The notes under the pieces were generated by a model. That model saw only the letters and a list, made by a program, of their open reading frames with translations. It was not told the DNA's origin and searched no databases. From the NCBI GenBank assembly GCA_029204225.1, contig CM055110.1, positions 14,410,914 to 14,474,913 of the forward strand: a stretch of 64,000 bases of DNA, in the 5' to 3' direction. This document shows positions 35,704 to 44,160 of the stretch, one piece after another. Source of the DNA: Diphasiastrum complanatum. Taxonomy: Eukaryota > Streptophyta > Lycopodiopsida > Lycopodiales > Lycopodiaceae. Position numbers and translations under genes: made by a program. The first letter of the stretch is position 1. Every line of letters begins with the position of its first letter.

Positions 35704-38700
35704 CAGATCTGAACACGGGCTACAGACTGCAGTCGCAAACTGCAGTCACGCGGCTGCAGCCGCAGCCAACGTAGTCAAGAAAGGGGGCTAAATCTATTTC
35801 TTCCAAACAAAGTTTGAATGAATCTATAAAGTATTCCTTTCCTGAGAAAGGTCATTGCTGGAAATAAAAAGCAAGTTAAACCAACTAAAATATTTTCCAG
35901 CAACCACACATAACCATTCCAAGATACAACTTGAAACCAAGGTTATGGTAAATAAAAATACAGCCACGTTCCCCAAGGAACCGAAAAAGCAACAAGGGAA
36001 CGTGTGCACCTTGCAAATGAATTGGCAGCCCTGATACCAAATGTTACAACTCCCTTAGATCTCTGATTGCCTTGACGGTTGACACACACCCCATAGCAGT
36101 GACGACGCACCATATTCACCCATCCACAGGGTCACTGCCGACCCACCCCCCATGCACTGGATTTACCAACACCGTCATGCCCAGTCAAGCCCCCGATGAT
36201 AATTGGCGTCCCATACCACCAGCCATCGCCCTCGGCTCTCCCTAGCATACATCTCCTGGTTTGGAGATACATCCTGGCTACTGCACGTGCTCTCCATCTA
36301 CCAACTCTCGGGTAGACTGAGTGAATGGAGAAGGGGAAGCCCCACCACTATATAGGCATATTATAGTGGGTCCCATCAAGCATGGTCCCGCAGGCAACGC
36401 GTGACCACCTAGGATGGTGACGCATGGCACTAAAACATGTCAATAACGCCATACTTACGTCCTGCCCCTTGCAAGGCCGTCACTGAAGGGCGTACCATTA
36501 TGGAATCTCTCTAGGCTCACTTATACACAATCCTCAAGTGCCCCTTAACCCTCACACATCCTAACGTCGACACATGGCAAACTCCCTACACAGCCGACAC
36601 TTACCACTTGGCAGTTTCCTGACACATAGGCAAGCAAGTATGCTACATAGGACCAAGTGTCCCAGTGAGCATATGACACATGTCATGTTGACCAGTCAAC
36701 TTTGAGATGTGTCACTCATACACTAGACCAAGTGTCCCAGTGAGCATATGAGACATGTCCTGTAGATTACTCAACTACTTTTGCGGAGGTCAGTTCAGAC
36801 ACTCCTAGTTTATGACCCAATACCCTAAACCAAAGCTCAGCATGCAACTCTGAAGTCCAGTAGCTCTAATTACAATTTACTTAACAAAGGTCACCACTGC
36901 CAATGACTTAACGATTTCAATAATTACAAGAATTTCAAAATGTATGTCTATCTATGAAAACTGTAGATAACCAAGATAGGGAGTAAAAGCTGTAACACCT
37001 TCATTTGGCATTCTTTAGTGATTTGTATTTCTCGACACACCTTTATGTTACCATCCAATGGATTCTACTTTCCATGTTGCAGCTTTGCGGCTCACCTCAG
37101 TATATGGCATTGACCTTGTTCAATGGCATCACTAGCATATGACATTTTACTTCTATATATATTGCAACACCTACATTAGTTTAGTTTTTCATTTCAGCCA
37201 ACATTGAGCACAATGTTTTCATTCGTGAAGGTGTTAAAGGCATAGGCCCCTTACTATGAATATTAGGAAACCAAGTTGATGGGCAGACTATTTCCCTTCC
37301 AAAGTGTTGTCTCCCTTACTTTTCAAATTAAGCATTAGGTTTCCTAGAAGGTTTTTTTACAATTCCCATAAGAAATATAGAGGCTAGAGATACTCATCAT
37401 TTAGCTTTTGATTGATGGGATGCTTGGACTCTTCATGGGAGAACTCAGTGACATTGCTTGGAATTGTATCTAGTGATCTTTAGTAATCTTTGAAGGAGAT
37501 TGTTCATTGTTCATCAGATTAAATCTCTATGCTTTATGTGATGCCATATCTTTGAATCTACTCCATGTACAATGATAAGGGGATCGGTATCTGCAATGGC
37601 CATTCCTGATCAAGCTAAATTAGATTGTCATTTGATTTAACTGTCTATAATGTCAGGCTTCAGCTGTCTTGGGACTGCAGAAAAGAGACACAAAAACGTG
37701 ACATTGAAAGGAAGTCACAATGCAATCAGCTTAACCACGAATGACATGAAGACATACTCAAAAGGAAGATTTCTGCTTGTGATTGAAAAGGTCCTGCATT
37801 GAAACTTGAAATAATGGCTCAAAACACATTCGTTTTCAACCTTAGTTCTTTGATAATGTATTATGTGGCGATATTTTTCAAATGACGAACATACACATAG
37901 CAGAGGCTCAATTCATAAATCGTCAAAACTGCAAAGAAACTGACCACATAAGATATACACTGTGTAAATTAATAATAATATGACCACAGACTTCTCAACG
38001 AGGGATACAGATCATATGAGAAATATCAATGCTACTAACCTGGCCAGGCTCCCAGGTCAAAAAGAAATTTCCCCGGCTCGAAACTGCAACATAATCCCCA
38101 TTAGGGGCACGATTTATAGAGTTAAAAGTCCCTGTGTAATAACTTGCTCCACTTATCCCACTCGATACCGTGCTGCAAACATTGAAGAGGAGAAGTTTTC
38201 AGGGTAAACTAGAGGCACACCTCTTGGCACTCTCAAGATAGAAAGAAACAGCACATTCAGGAAACTATTTTTGATTTGACAGAAAACATCAAAGCCAAAG
38301 GACAGAGCACAAATTAACTTGCAATCAGACCAAAGATGGGCTTTGCAGCTTATATCCATCAGAAGGTTAATGATCTACCATGGGCTCCAGCCTCCTACAA
38401 ACATTTATTCTCGTTTTCACGTCTTCTCTGTAAAGTGAAAGGGTCCGGCCAGATGCATGGATGCTGCTCATTTACAACTATTGGCACCCAGGATTTCAAG
38501 ATTTTGAAGCTCCAGACAGCGACAAATGATTCCATGCATTTACAAATAACTCTGGGGCCTGAGTTGTGCATTTAAAGCAAAGTCACATGGCACTTTCCGG
38601 AATGGGTTCCGGAACGCGTTCCTGGATTGTCCCGGAATGCTGTCTCGGAACACAAATTATATATTTATTTTTATTTTTATTTGTTTACAATATGGGTATA

Positions 38701-41700
38701 AAAAAACAGGTCTTTTGATGGGGGATTTGATGGTACTTTTTGCAAATACCTAGGTATTGCTGATTCACTGATTCACTGATTAGTGCATCTAAAATGTTGT
38801 CAAATTAGCCGCTAATGAAAAAGGCACCCTAGACCCTAAACCAGGCACCCTATGCTGGCAATGTATAGGAATGGCACCGGCATGTTTTTTGGTTTTCTAC
38901 TATTTTGATTGGTTTTTGAATGTGTCCGTAGATTTTTTAGAACTTAAACAAATTTCGGTTTAATGGCATATAAACAGCCTTAAATAGGTGAAATTGAACT
39001 AATTAAGATTATAAATATTATGTATATAATATAATATGCATAATATACATAAAACAAAAACAAAACTATAGATACGTTCCAGACAGTGTTCCACTGTCCA
39101 GAACATGGGATGCAGCGGAACTCGTTCCACTGCATCCATGATTTAAAGTAGTTCAAAACTTAGAACTAGGCATGTTTGTCCACCACAAATACTTCTCATG
39201 CATTCATAACTATCTCTTCAACACGATTGTAAACTTGAATCTTTAGTAACTTCTGTGGATTAGCCCAAAAATGACAATATATTCCATTTTTAATGACACT
39301 TATGCTAGATTCTCTCCTACAATGCATTACGCAGATGCCAGTGAACATGGATGATGCCAAGCATAGATTGCTTCCAAGTTGCCAATGCCTCTGGAGTTGA
39401 AAGACTATGGATCTGAGAACAAATTTTTGAAGCCTCTGCATGAGAGACAAACTCTATGGACTCCACAGGCCCTGATGACAGTTGGTAGCTGTCTAAAGGA
39501 CACTCGTACCAGATTCCAATCCACTGCCTTTTGACTCTACAAGCACTGAAGATAAGGGATATTTCAGCAGCATAGGTCTGCAATTTGATGTTTACAAATG
39601 GACGTACTCATTAATGTGTATGTGACACATACCAGATCAATCAATGTAACACCGACTTATCGTGCATGCCATGCTATGCATGACAAATCCACCAAATGTC
39701 TGTATCAGAGTAACTACGGAGTTACTTTTTTTGGATCAATGTCAAAACTAACACCTGATAAATCAAAAAGTTCAAAACGGATACAGACTCACATGATTGA
39801 GTCAAAGTGAATACTGTCTCATATTTGTATTACACATCTGACGATGGCTATACAGTAATTCATGGTTGGACCAAACTTAACTTCTATCCTTAGATGATCT
39901 CATTCCATCGCACATTGAGTGTAAGTAGAATGTTAGTACTGTAATGTACGGTTAAGAGCACCTGCAACAGAGGTTGTCACTTATGTAACAGATATTATTC
40001 AGCGGGTACTCTGGAGTGAGTCATTAATCATGGTCCACTTTAATTAAGAAAATGCTCATGATCATCCATAGTCCAGTAAAGACAACCTACTGCCAGATGG
40101 TCTACAGACATGCAGTCATAACTTTTCATGTACTTTCACATGAAGTTCATGTTCAGGAGTGCCTTTCTCCTGGAAAATATTCTGCAAACAGCTCAAAGCT
40201 GCTTGGTCTCATTGGGTTCCATCTGTTTACACCACCGCCTTTGATCCTAATCACTTTCAAAACATTCTGACAAGCACCTCCTGGAGTTGGTTTCTTGCAA
40301 TCACCTCACACTGCCTCAGTTAACGTCTAAAATTGAGCAACTTCTTACAAAGTAAACCTTAGGCACATGCCTATCCTCTTATCGAAAATGAACTTAAAGT
40401 CCGAAAAAAGTAAAAGGACGCATAGGTGAAATACCGATTCAATGTAGCAGAAACTGTCTCTTCAACAGCTGCCTTCCAGTTATAGCCAGCGTTTGAAGTT
40501 ACATAGATCGCCCCCTCATCTGTAACCATCTCAGCACTTTTATACCCAGTAGCCTTTATCAAGACCTGATGCAACATATGTTCCAATGGTGTTAAGAAAT
40601 AGAAAGAATTTGCAGTATCAATGATGCCAGTGCCAGCCCTTTTATATCTTTCTTTTGGTAAAGGTACACATAGAGATGAACGTGGCCCTTTTGGCAAAAG
40701 AAGCACATTAAAAGACAATAAAGAATTCTTGTTTTCGACTTTCCAGTGAATTTGTCAAACGAAGTCTCAATGGCACTTATCCACAAACTTTAGCCTATAC
40801 CTAGCAGATTCTAAACTGCACCACAATGATCAAATACTGCAATCAATTTAATACTTGCTGTTGTGTTGATACTAAACTTTTACCGGATTGCCAGGTAGGC
40901 GGGCACTTAAGGGAATTCGCTCCCAGCTCTCTCCAGAATTAAAGGTATGGAGAAGGATTGCAGGTTTTCCTATGATCCAGCCCTCCTTACCCTGAAAACT
41001 TACTGAGTTGAACCTGTAGTTAAAATCCTCATCTTCAGCCGAAGGGATGCTTCTGGGTACCCAGCTCTTTCCTCCATCCTTCGTTTCTAAGAGTGTCTGT
41101 CTCGTTCCAAGTAGAAAACCTGGCAAACCCAACATTATTTACACCATAGAATCAATGAACCGTTGGCGGTTCACCACGGTTCTGAGAACCGTACGGTTCT
41201 CAAAGATTGGTTCCCAGAACCGTGGTGAACTGTGGTAATTAAATAAATAATTAATAAAGAAAATTTTTTTACTTCCATGAGTGCCAAAAACAGTGCCATG
41301 AAATGCCAAGATCTGCAGGCCATACTACATAAAACAACTCACCCCAACACAGCACATGCCATTGCAAAGGGCTTTTCAGCAACTGAAGGAAGGAAAGGAA
41401 GAAAGCGATGAAAATGCTATGAGCACAGTAAATTTATAAAACAAATGCATGATTATTTAGAGGACTACCTCTTGGAAATCATCTATATAAGATTATTGCT
41501 CTTGCTCCCTTGTCTAACTTTCCCCTGTAGCTGAACAAATCAGACGTCATAGGTTCTACCGAATGCGGGCCCAAATACACGAGCCATCCACAAACCCATT
41601 CGAGGGACAAGAACCTGATAGAGCTGAGTCCTCACGAGCACGACCCCAATTTTATGGTGCTGAACCCTCACAGGCCAGAACCAACCTTAATGGTGTTTCT

Positions 41701-43209
41701 GCTACCCACGGTGCTCATCTTGAAAGACGTACACCCAAGCTAGATCTACCAAAGTTTGACGGTAATTCGGACCCTCAAAGATTTTTGCAAATCTATGGTG
41801 GTACATCAAAGGGCACACCTTATTACCCATGATACAATACAAAGGCAAAGTTGTCCGACAAAACGATGAGCAATCTTATAATGAATATGGTGGAAACTAG
41901 TAACACGGATAGGAGCAGAACTTCAAGTTACACAATGCACCTTCTGAGACACCTTTACGTTGCATTCTATTGGCATTTACTTGTAGTTTAGAAAGTCATC
42001 ATGCCAACTGAATGTCAAGTTTAATTTTTAAGCCTAAATCCATAACGCAAATGAATTAAAATTATACAAGAGGAATATTAAAAATGCAAGTCTTTGTAAA
42101 ACGTGATGAATTTTCAAACGAAGGTATGGTACATCTTCTCACATGATTGCTTGTGAGAGTGCTGAGATAGGTAAATTTCAAAGGTAAATTGCAGTCTCTG
42201 GCTAAGATTGGCAGTTGGGTTAAAACAGAAACTTATATCTGGATGGCATTTCTATGTGCTGAGAATGTATCTTTTCTTGTGAAAGTCAACCTAACAATAC
42301 TATACCTTGCCATCCTGAGAGTGACAGACAAATTTTAAATATTTGAGCTAGAAAGACTGGGAAAAAGCTCCATATGGCAATAGGTAATGCATTATTCTTG
42401 ATGAGGGATAACTGGTATAAGACTGGGTATGAGATTGAGCATGTTTGTAGATAGGTTGCAAATTCAGAAGCCAACAAATGCTGCACTTTTCTTATGTTAT
42501 GCACCCTGTAATTGAAGGCTGATTATGCATATTCAAAATTTTGATTTCACAGAAGCCGGATCGTGGGGTTCCGGGGCGGAACCGGCTCAGCCTGGCCGAT
42601 TCCACATTAGGAAATACTTTGAGAATAAGAACATGTTGCAAGCCTCTTACACTATATTCAAACCAAATCGCCATCTCTCTTGGCGCAATAGACTTGAACT
42701 AGAATACACTGAGAAAATAAAAGCTTGCAGTGAGCTCACTAACCGTGCTCCGGTTCATCAGGCACAAAAGCAAGGTCCAGAAGGACCACTCCGGGGTCAA
42801 TTGGTAAGGGTACCTTTTCCCACTGGGACAGCAGCTCCTCAGCTCTGGCTATGTCTCCAGAGACCGACCACCCCAACAAAGAAACTCCAGCACTGCCCAC
42901 AAGGAGCTGCCTCCTGGCCAAGCCCTCTCTATCTTCAGCGCATTGAGCACAATTCCTTGAGGCAGAAGACCTCTGACAAGCTGCTGCTGCCTGGTAGTAA
43001 CATTTGAGCTTGGAAGCGGCAGAAGACCTATGACAAGCTGCTGCCTGGTAGTAACATTTGAGCTTGGAAGCGGCAGCATTGCACATACATGAGTGTCTTA
43101 GAGAAGGAGGAGCAATAGCTGATGAAGGAGAGGAGGATGAAGAAGCAATTCGCGATGGCGATGGTGTTTGGAGATGACCGCAGGCGGTGGGGAAAACGCT
43201 GGCGTGCAT
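9313..43209 (-). CDS. HCF136: Photosystem II stability/assembly factor HCF136, chloroplastic (8 exons)
   Basis: Eight exons on the minus strand, 43209-42744, 41119-40884, 40565-40435, 38172-38040, 33099-32977, 26573-26499, 9882-9767 and 9376-9313, join with GT-AG introns and consistent phases into 1344 bases, 447 residues. The mature part matches the plant HCF136/Ycf48 family throughout (for example [86 protein letters not shown]). In the family this lumenal beta-propeller acts early in photosystem II reaction-centre assembly. Residues 1-123 look like a bipartite targeting peptide: a Ser-rich stroma-targeting part, twin arginines at 99-100, a hydrophobic stretch, then an ARA cleavage site. 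The ATG at 43209 is the first in frame after a stop at 43302. Introns are 1.6, 0.3, 2.3, 4.9, 6.4, 16.6 and 0.4 kb and hold retroelements. No stop or frameshift is seen, so it is probably functional. Confidence 0.96.
9767..9882 (-). CDS. HCF136: HCF136 exon 7
   Basis: Encodes residues 389-426 and two bases of Lys427 ([19 protein letters not shown] to IAANLYSV). The donor is GTGTGT. It is separated from exon 6 by the 16.6-kb intron that holds the nested LTR elements. Confidence 0.95.
9883..10829. other. HCF136 intron 6, 3' segment; no other gene seen
   Basis: Intron sequence between exon 7 and the inserted LTR element. It has no recognisable coding domain. The end near 10830 is the target site of the insertion. 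Confidence 0.6.
10830..10834. repeat. Target site duplication ACTAG, left
   Basis: ACTAG directly before the left LTR; the same five bases follow the right LTR at 23419-23423. Confidence 0.9.
10835..11957 (-). repeat. Element B 3' LTR
   Basis: 1123 bases, TGTTGAC...GCCAACA. It differs from the right copy by scattered substitutions, by lacking about 30 bases near 11175, and by a few extra bases near 11930. It ends at the purine-rich tract. Confidence 0.93.
11958..11972 (-). other. Polypurine tract of element B
   Basis: On the minus strand this reads AGGGGTGGGATGA directly before the 3' LTR, the expected position of the plus-strand primer. Confidence 0.65.
12140..12144. repeat. Target site duplication TTAAC, left
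   Basis: TTAAC before the nested element; repeated at 15892-15896 after it. Confidence 0.9.
12145..12586 (-). repeat. Element G 3' LTR
   Basis: 442 bases starting AGTTACGAATAGAGCC and ending GAGTCCATAACT on the plus strand. A TATA-like CTATAAGTAG is on the minus strand near 12328-12337. Confidence 0.93.
12634..13380 (-). pseudogene. Integrase C-terminal region with chromodomain (element G)
   Basis: The 248-codon open frame includes the Ty3 integrase tail: [51 protein letters not shown] and [10 protein letters not shown] chromodomain follows ([19 protein letters not shown]). In chromoviruses this domain can steer integration towards particular chromatin. The integrase zinc finger and catalytic core are missing upstream, so the product could not integrate by itself. 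The first 40 or so residues do not look like integrase. Confidence 0.85.
13478..14752 (-). other. Unrecognised 424-codon open stretch in element G
   Basis: A stop-free stretch lies between the gag remnant and the chromodomain, where protease, RT and the integrase core would be. The conceptual protein is rich in hydrophobic and aromatic residues (Trp, Phe, His). It shows no RT motif (YxDD), no DSGA/DTGA protease motif and no DDE signature. A second long frame overlaps at 13606-13959. It may be random openness of a low-complexity sequence or an unknown captured sequence. I do not claim a protein. Confidence 0.35.
14880..15436 (-). pseudogene. Gag fragment and zinc-knuckle remnant (element G)
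   Basis: The frame 15426-15199 includes [20 protein letters not shown] followed by [18 protein letters not shown], typical of the C-terminal half of Ty3-type gag. Further along, near 14970, the minus strand encodes [10 protein letters not shown] and, after a one-base shift, RDCCQ, the remains of a zinc knuckle. The gag N-terminal half is missing, since it starts right at the primer site. Confidence 0.7.
15437..15448 (-). other. Primer binding site of element G (initiator-Met tRNA)
   Basis: The minus strand reads TGGTATCAGAGC, directly abutting the LTR with no spacer. This fixes the LTR end. Confidence 0.95.
15449..15891 (-). repeat. Element G 5' LTR
   Basis: 443 bases, nearly identical to 12145-12586, with the same AGTTACG start and CATAACT end. 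Confidence 0.93.
15892..15896. repeat. Target site duplication TTAAC, right
   Basis: Second copy of the five bases at 12140-12144. Confidence 0.9.
15897..18000 (-). other. Element B region downstream of gag, no pol recognised
   Basis: The minus strand between gag and the nested insertion has only short frames. Around 16620-15960 they are coding-like and charged: [19 protein letters not shown] suggests a coiled coil, followed by a basic segment with [13 protein letters not shown]. Part of it (16067-16290) matches a segment at 46490-46750 inside another element. No RT, RNase H or integrase motif is seen. A poly-C run lies at about 17035-17050. Confidence 0.6.
18000..19360 (-). pseudogene. Ty3-like gag with zinc knuckles, copy B
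   Basis: It starts at 19360 with [20 protein letters not shown], shifts frame near 19100, and continues through the gag core (18902-18360: [53 protein letters not shown]) to a Lys/Gln-rich segment. It ends in a knuckle region (18280-18026) reading [14 protein letters not shown] and [13 protein letters not shown]. The gag would package the element RNA. A stop lies near 18905 and frameshifts near 19100 and 18370, so this copy is probably not translated whole. It is closest to copies C and D. Confidence 0.85.
19400..22272 (-). repeat. Element B leader: A/C-rich, repeat-filled
   Basis: On the sense (minus) strand this 2.9-kb stretch is rich in A and C with short CCGCAA and CAACCG motifs every few bases; on the plus strand it reads as GCGGTTGCGG-like sequence. 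Units of the CTCAACCGGAGC type occur at about 20690-20840 and 21690-22040. Frames such as 20033-19458 and 21514-21080 are open because of composition. A small GATA repeat sits at about 20606-20626. No canonical primer site was found next to the LTR at 22272. Confidence 0.8.
22273..23418 (-). repeat. Element B 5' LTR
   Basis: 1146 bases, the partner of 10835-11957, with the same TGTTGAC start and GCCAACA end. Confidence 0.93.
23419..23423. repeat. Target site duplication ACTAG, right
   Basis: Matches 10830-10834. Confidence 0.9.
23424..23888 (-). repeat. LTR fragment of a copia-like family
   Basis: On the minus strand it starts TGTCATGCCCACGACTGG at 23888, a typical LTR start, and has a TATTTATA-like box near 23610. 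It is homologous, in opposite orientation, to 27563-27923. Element B adjoins it, so B probably inserted in or next to this older LTR. Confidence 0.6.
23889..26498. other. HCF136 intron 6, 5' segment; no gene seen
   Basis: Intron sequence with a long GA microsatellite at 24421-24492. Short frames (for example 25436-25801 and 24706-25005) have no recognisable domain. Confidence 0.5.
24421..24492. repeat. (GA)36 microsatellite
   Basis: Uninterrupted purine tract of 72 bases; on the HCF136 sense strand it reads as CT. Confidence 0.97.
26499..26573 (-). CDS. HCF136: HCF136 exon 6
   Basis: Twenty-five complete codons, residues 364-388 ([20 protein letters not shown] to GYRSK). The donor is GTAAGA. 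It lies about 17 kb from the next exon. Confidence 0.95.
27047..27058 (-). other. Primer binding site (initiator-Met tRNA)
   Basis: The minus strand reads TGGTATCAGAGC, directly next to the LTR that starts at 27059. Confidence 0.85.
27059..27560 (-). repeat. 5' LTR of a truncated element in HCF136 intron 5
   Basis: 502 bases from TGTAGGAA to TTCCAACA on the plus strand. The ends are imperfect inverted repeats with TG...CA termini and a perfect primer site abuts the left side. A TATATA box is on the minus strand near 27231. Only about 470 bases lie between it and exon 6, with no coding domain, so the element is truncated just past its primer site. Confidence 0.8.
27563..27923 (+). repeat. LTR fragment (copia-like) followed by primer site
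   Basis: Homologous in inverted orientation to 23424-23888. It is followed by TGGTATCAGAGCC at 27924-27936, so it is the 3' part of a plus-strand 5' LTR. Its left part is missing at the junction with the LTR ending at 27560. Confidence 0.7.
27924..27936 (+). other. Primer binding site (initiator-Met tRNA)
   Basis: TGGTATCAGAGCC after the plus-strand LTR fragment. No gag or pol was recognised downstream. Confidence 0.8.
27937..32976. other. HCF136 intron 5, remainder; no gene recognised
   Basis: Five kilobases of AT-rich intron. Two stretches, near 29940-30020 and 31740-31805, share a tail with CTTATGT...GACATTAA followed by AGCTTTCT and a CT-rich run. They may be 3' ends of the same retroposon family. 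No open frame has a known domain. Confidence 0.45.
32977..33099 (-). CDS. HCF136: HCF136 exon 5
   Basis: Encodes residues 323-363, 41 complete codons ([19 protein letters not shown] to LYLGRGEG). It includes the Arg-rich segment characteristic of the family. The donor is GTATGA. Confidence 0.96.
33100..34245. other. HCF136 intron 4, left part; no gene seen
   Basis: AT-rich intron sequence without recognised coding or repeats, up to the CT microsatellite. Confidence 0.5.
34246..34301. repeat. (CT)n microsatellite
   Basis: About 28 units. Shorter GT-rich runs follow at 34381-34434. Confidence 0.96.
35667..35700. repeat. (AC)n microsatellite
   Basis: 17 AC units following a C-rich run. Confidence 0.96.
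36028..36039 (-). other. Probable primer binding site
   Basis: The minus strand reads TGGTATCAGGGC, one mismatch from the initiator-Met primer site, two bases from the LTR start. Confidence 0.65.
36042..36780 (-). repeat. Probable 5' LTR of the decayed element (right end uncertain)
   Basis: Begins TGTTACAACTCCC beside the primer site. A CTATATAG TATA-like box lies near 36350. A 34-base stretch containing CCAAGTGTCCCAGTGAGC is present twice about 73 bases apart (from about 36652 and 36725). I could not find the other LTR, so the right boundary is a guess. Confidence 0.5.
36781..38039. other. HCF136 intron 4, right part; no gene seen
   Basis: Intron sequence without recognised features. Confidence 0.5.
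38040..38172 (-). CDS. HCF136: HCF136 exon 4
   Basis: Encodes the end of Arg278 through Gln322: [18 protein letters not shown] to FFLTWEPGQ. The acceptor is TTTGCAG and the donor GTTAGT. Confidence 0.96.
38173..40434. other. HCF136 intron 3
   Basis: 2.3 kb. A GGAACG-rich stretch occurs at 38590-38660 and again near 39070-39130. On the minus strand an 88-codon frame at 39583-39317 (including SFRG-free text [14 protein letters not shown]) looks coding-like but matches nothing I know; it could be a decayed gene fragment. Confidence 0.5.
40435..40565 (-). CDS. HCF136: HCF136 exon 3
   Basis: Encodes residues 235-277 and two bases of Arg278 ([20 protein letters not shown] to VSATLN). The donor is GTATTT. 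The split Arg codon is completed by the first base of exon 4. Confidence 0.96.
40884..41119 (-). CDS. HCF136: HCF136 exon 2
   Basis: Encodes residues 156-234, from [12 protein letters not shown] to ARLPGNP. It starts after a CAG acceptor and ends before GTAAAA. It contains the first propeller repeats, with the family-typical TKDGGKSW motif. Confidence 0.96.
41169..41230. repeat. Perfect inverted repeat with an inner palindrome
   Basis: GTTCACCACGGTTCTG (41169-41184) is exactly complementary to 41215-41230. Directly after the left arm is a perfect 16-base palindrome, AGAACCGTACGGTTCT (41185-41200). The whole may fold into a stem of at least 16 pairs. Confidence 0.9.
41530..41830 (+). pseudogene. 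Ty3-like gag fragment, copy C
   Basis: Encodes [20 protein letters not shown] through [20 protein letters not shown] and FLQI, then departs from gag. It corresponds to the N-terminal third of copies B and D and is open throughout. It lies antisense in intron 1 of HCF136, with no LTR or other element part beside it. Confidence 0.8.
42744..43209 (-). CDS. HCF136: HCF136 exon 1
   Basis: Encodes residues 1-155 plus the first base of Gly156; the donor is GTTAGT. It carries the whole targeting peptide and the start of the mature protein ([21 protein letters not shown]). A tandem duplication makes [11 protein letters not shown] appear twice, at about residues 48-58 and 67-77, in the stroma-targeting part. 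Confidence 0.95.
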
Positions 43210-44072
43210 CTTTCCAGTTCCTCCTGAGCACCGCAATCTCTTGGTGGCCACATGATATTCATTTCTGCATATATTACATAGATTGTCTCTAAAGTGAACT
43301 TAGGGACCTGCCTCAATTACACGTTTGCACTTTTCAGTTAATGTTGAGTGAAGCTAACTCAGAGGTGTGAAACTAAGTGAGAGGTGTGCTGCCCCACTTA
43401 CATTTAGCGTTAGTTTGCATTTACTTTTTGGCTTGGATGCTATGATGGATGTGGTGGTGAGATAGGCTCCTTGGTGAGAGGCATATGTGTTTGTCAAATC
43501 AAAGTTGGCAACCACCCAACCGTGCGATGTCCATCAACTTTCCATCCTAGAGCTAGCTCCCAAAGCTTCATGTCTTGCCCATTTGTGTTTGCAGTGTCCT
43601 GATTTCATCATGAATAACCCTTGTAAGTCGCTCTGTCCGTTGGCTCTGAGCAACCAGTTACAGAGGTCAATTTGGCCCAAAAATGGCCAAAAAAGGAGCC
43701 CTCTAGCCAAAGATAGACCTCTCCCAAGGCTTTACTTGCAAAATGAACTAGTTTTTCAAAAAGAAGATTTTTAATGAAGAATTCATTTTCCCAAATGTCG
43801 GGTCCCTTCAACTGAATTTCATTTGAAATTTTTTAAAATTTATTTAAAACTAGTCGTCAATCTTCATAGGCCCCTTTCAAACATATCATGGCCATTGATC
43901 ACGATCCAAAGGCCCACACCTCATCTTGGAGGCTCGATTTCCATTGTCAAATTGAATTAACATCAATCTGACGACCATGCTTATCTATGCGCGTTGAAGC
44001 ACTTGCTTCTAGCCGCTAGGCCCCTCCATACACCAAGAGCCTATTGTGGTTCACCGCGCGCGACCTCCATCA

Positions 44073-44160
<88 letters not shown>

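Larger units (their letters stand above)
34490..36039 (-). mobile_element. Interior of a decayed minus-strand LTR element
   Basis: Next to a primer site (36028-36039) and an LTR start at 36042. The minus-strand frame 34942-34490 encodes a 150-residue product with a coiled-coil-like start ([20 protein letters not shown]), which could be a gag N-terminus, although the rest is not recognised. An (AC)n run lies at 35667-35700 and a C-rich run near 35590. No pol is present, so most of the element is missing. Confidence 0.45.
41120..42743. other. HCF136 intron 1
   Basis: 1.6 kb. It holds a gag fragment (about 41530-41830) and a hairpin-forming inverted repeat (41169-41230). The remainder is AT-rich and without recognised features. 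Confidence 0.6.

Noticed and set aside
43210-43251. Longer HCF136 start at 43251
   Set aside because: The codon there is GTG; the first in-frame ATG after the upstream stop is at 43209.
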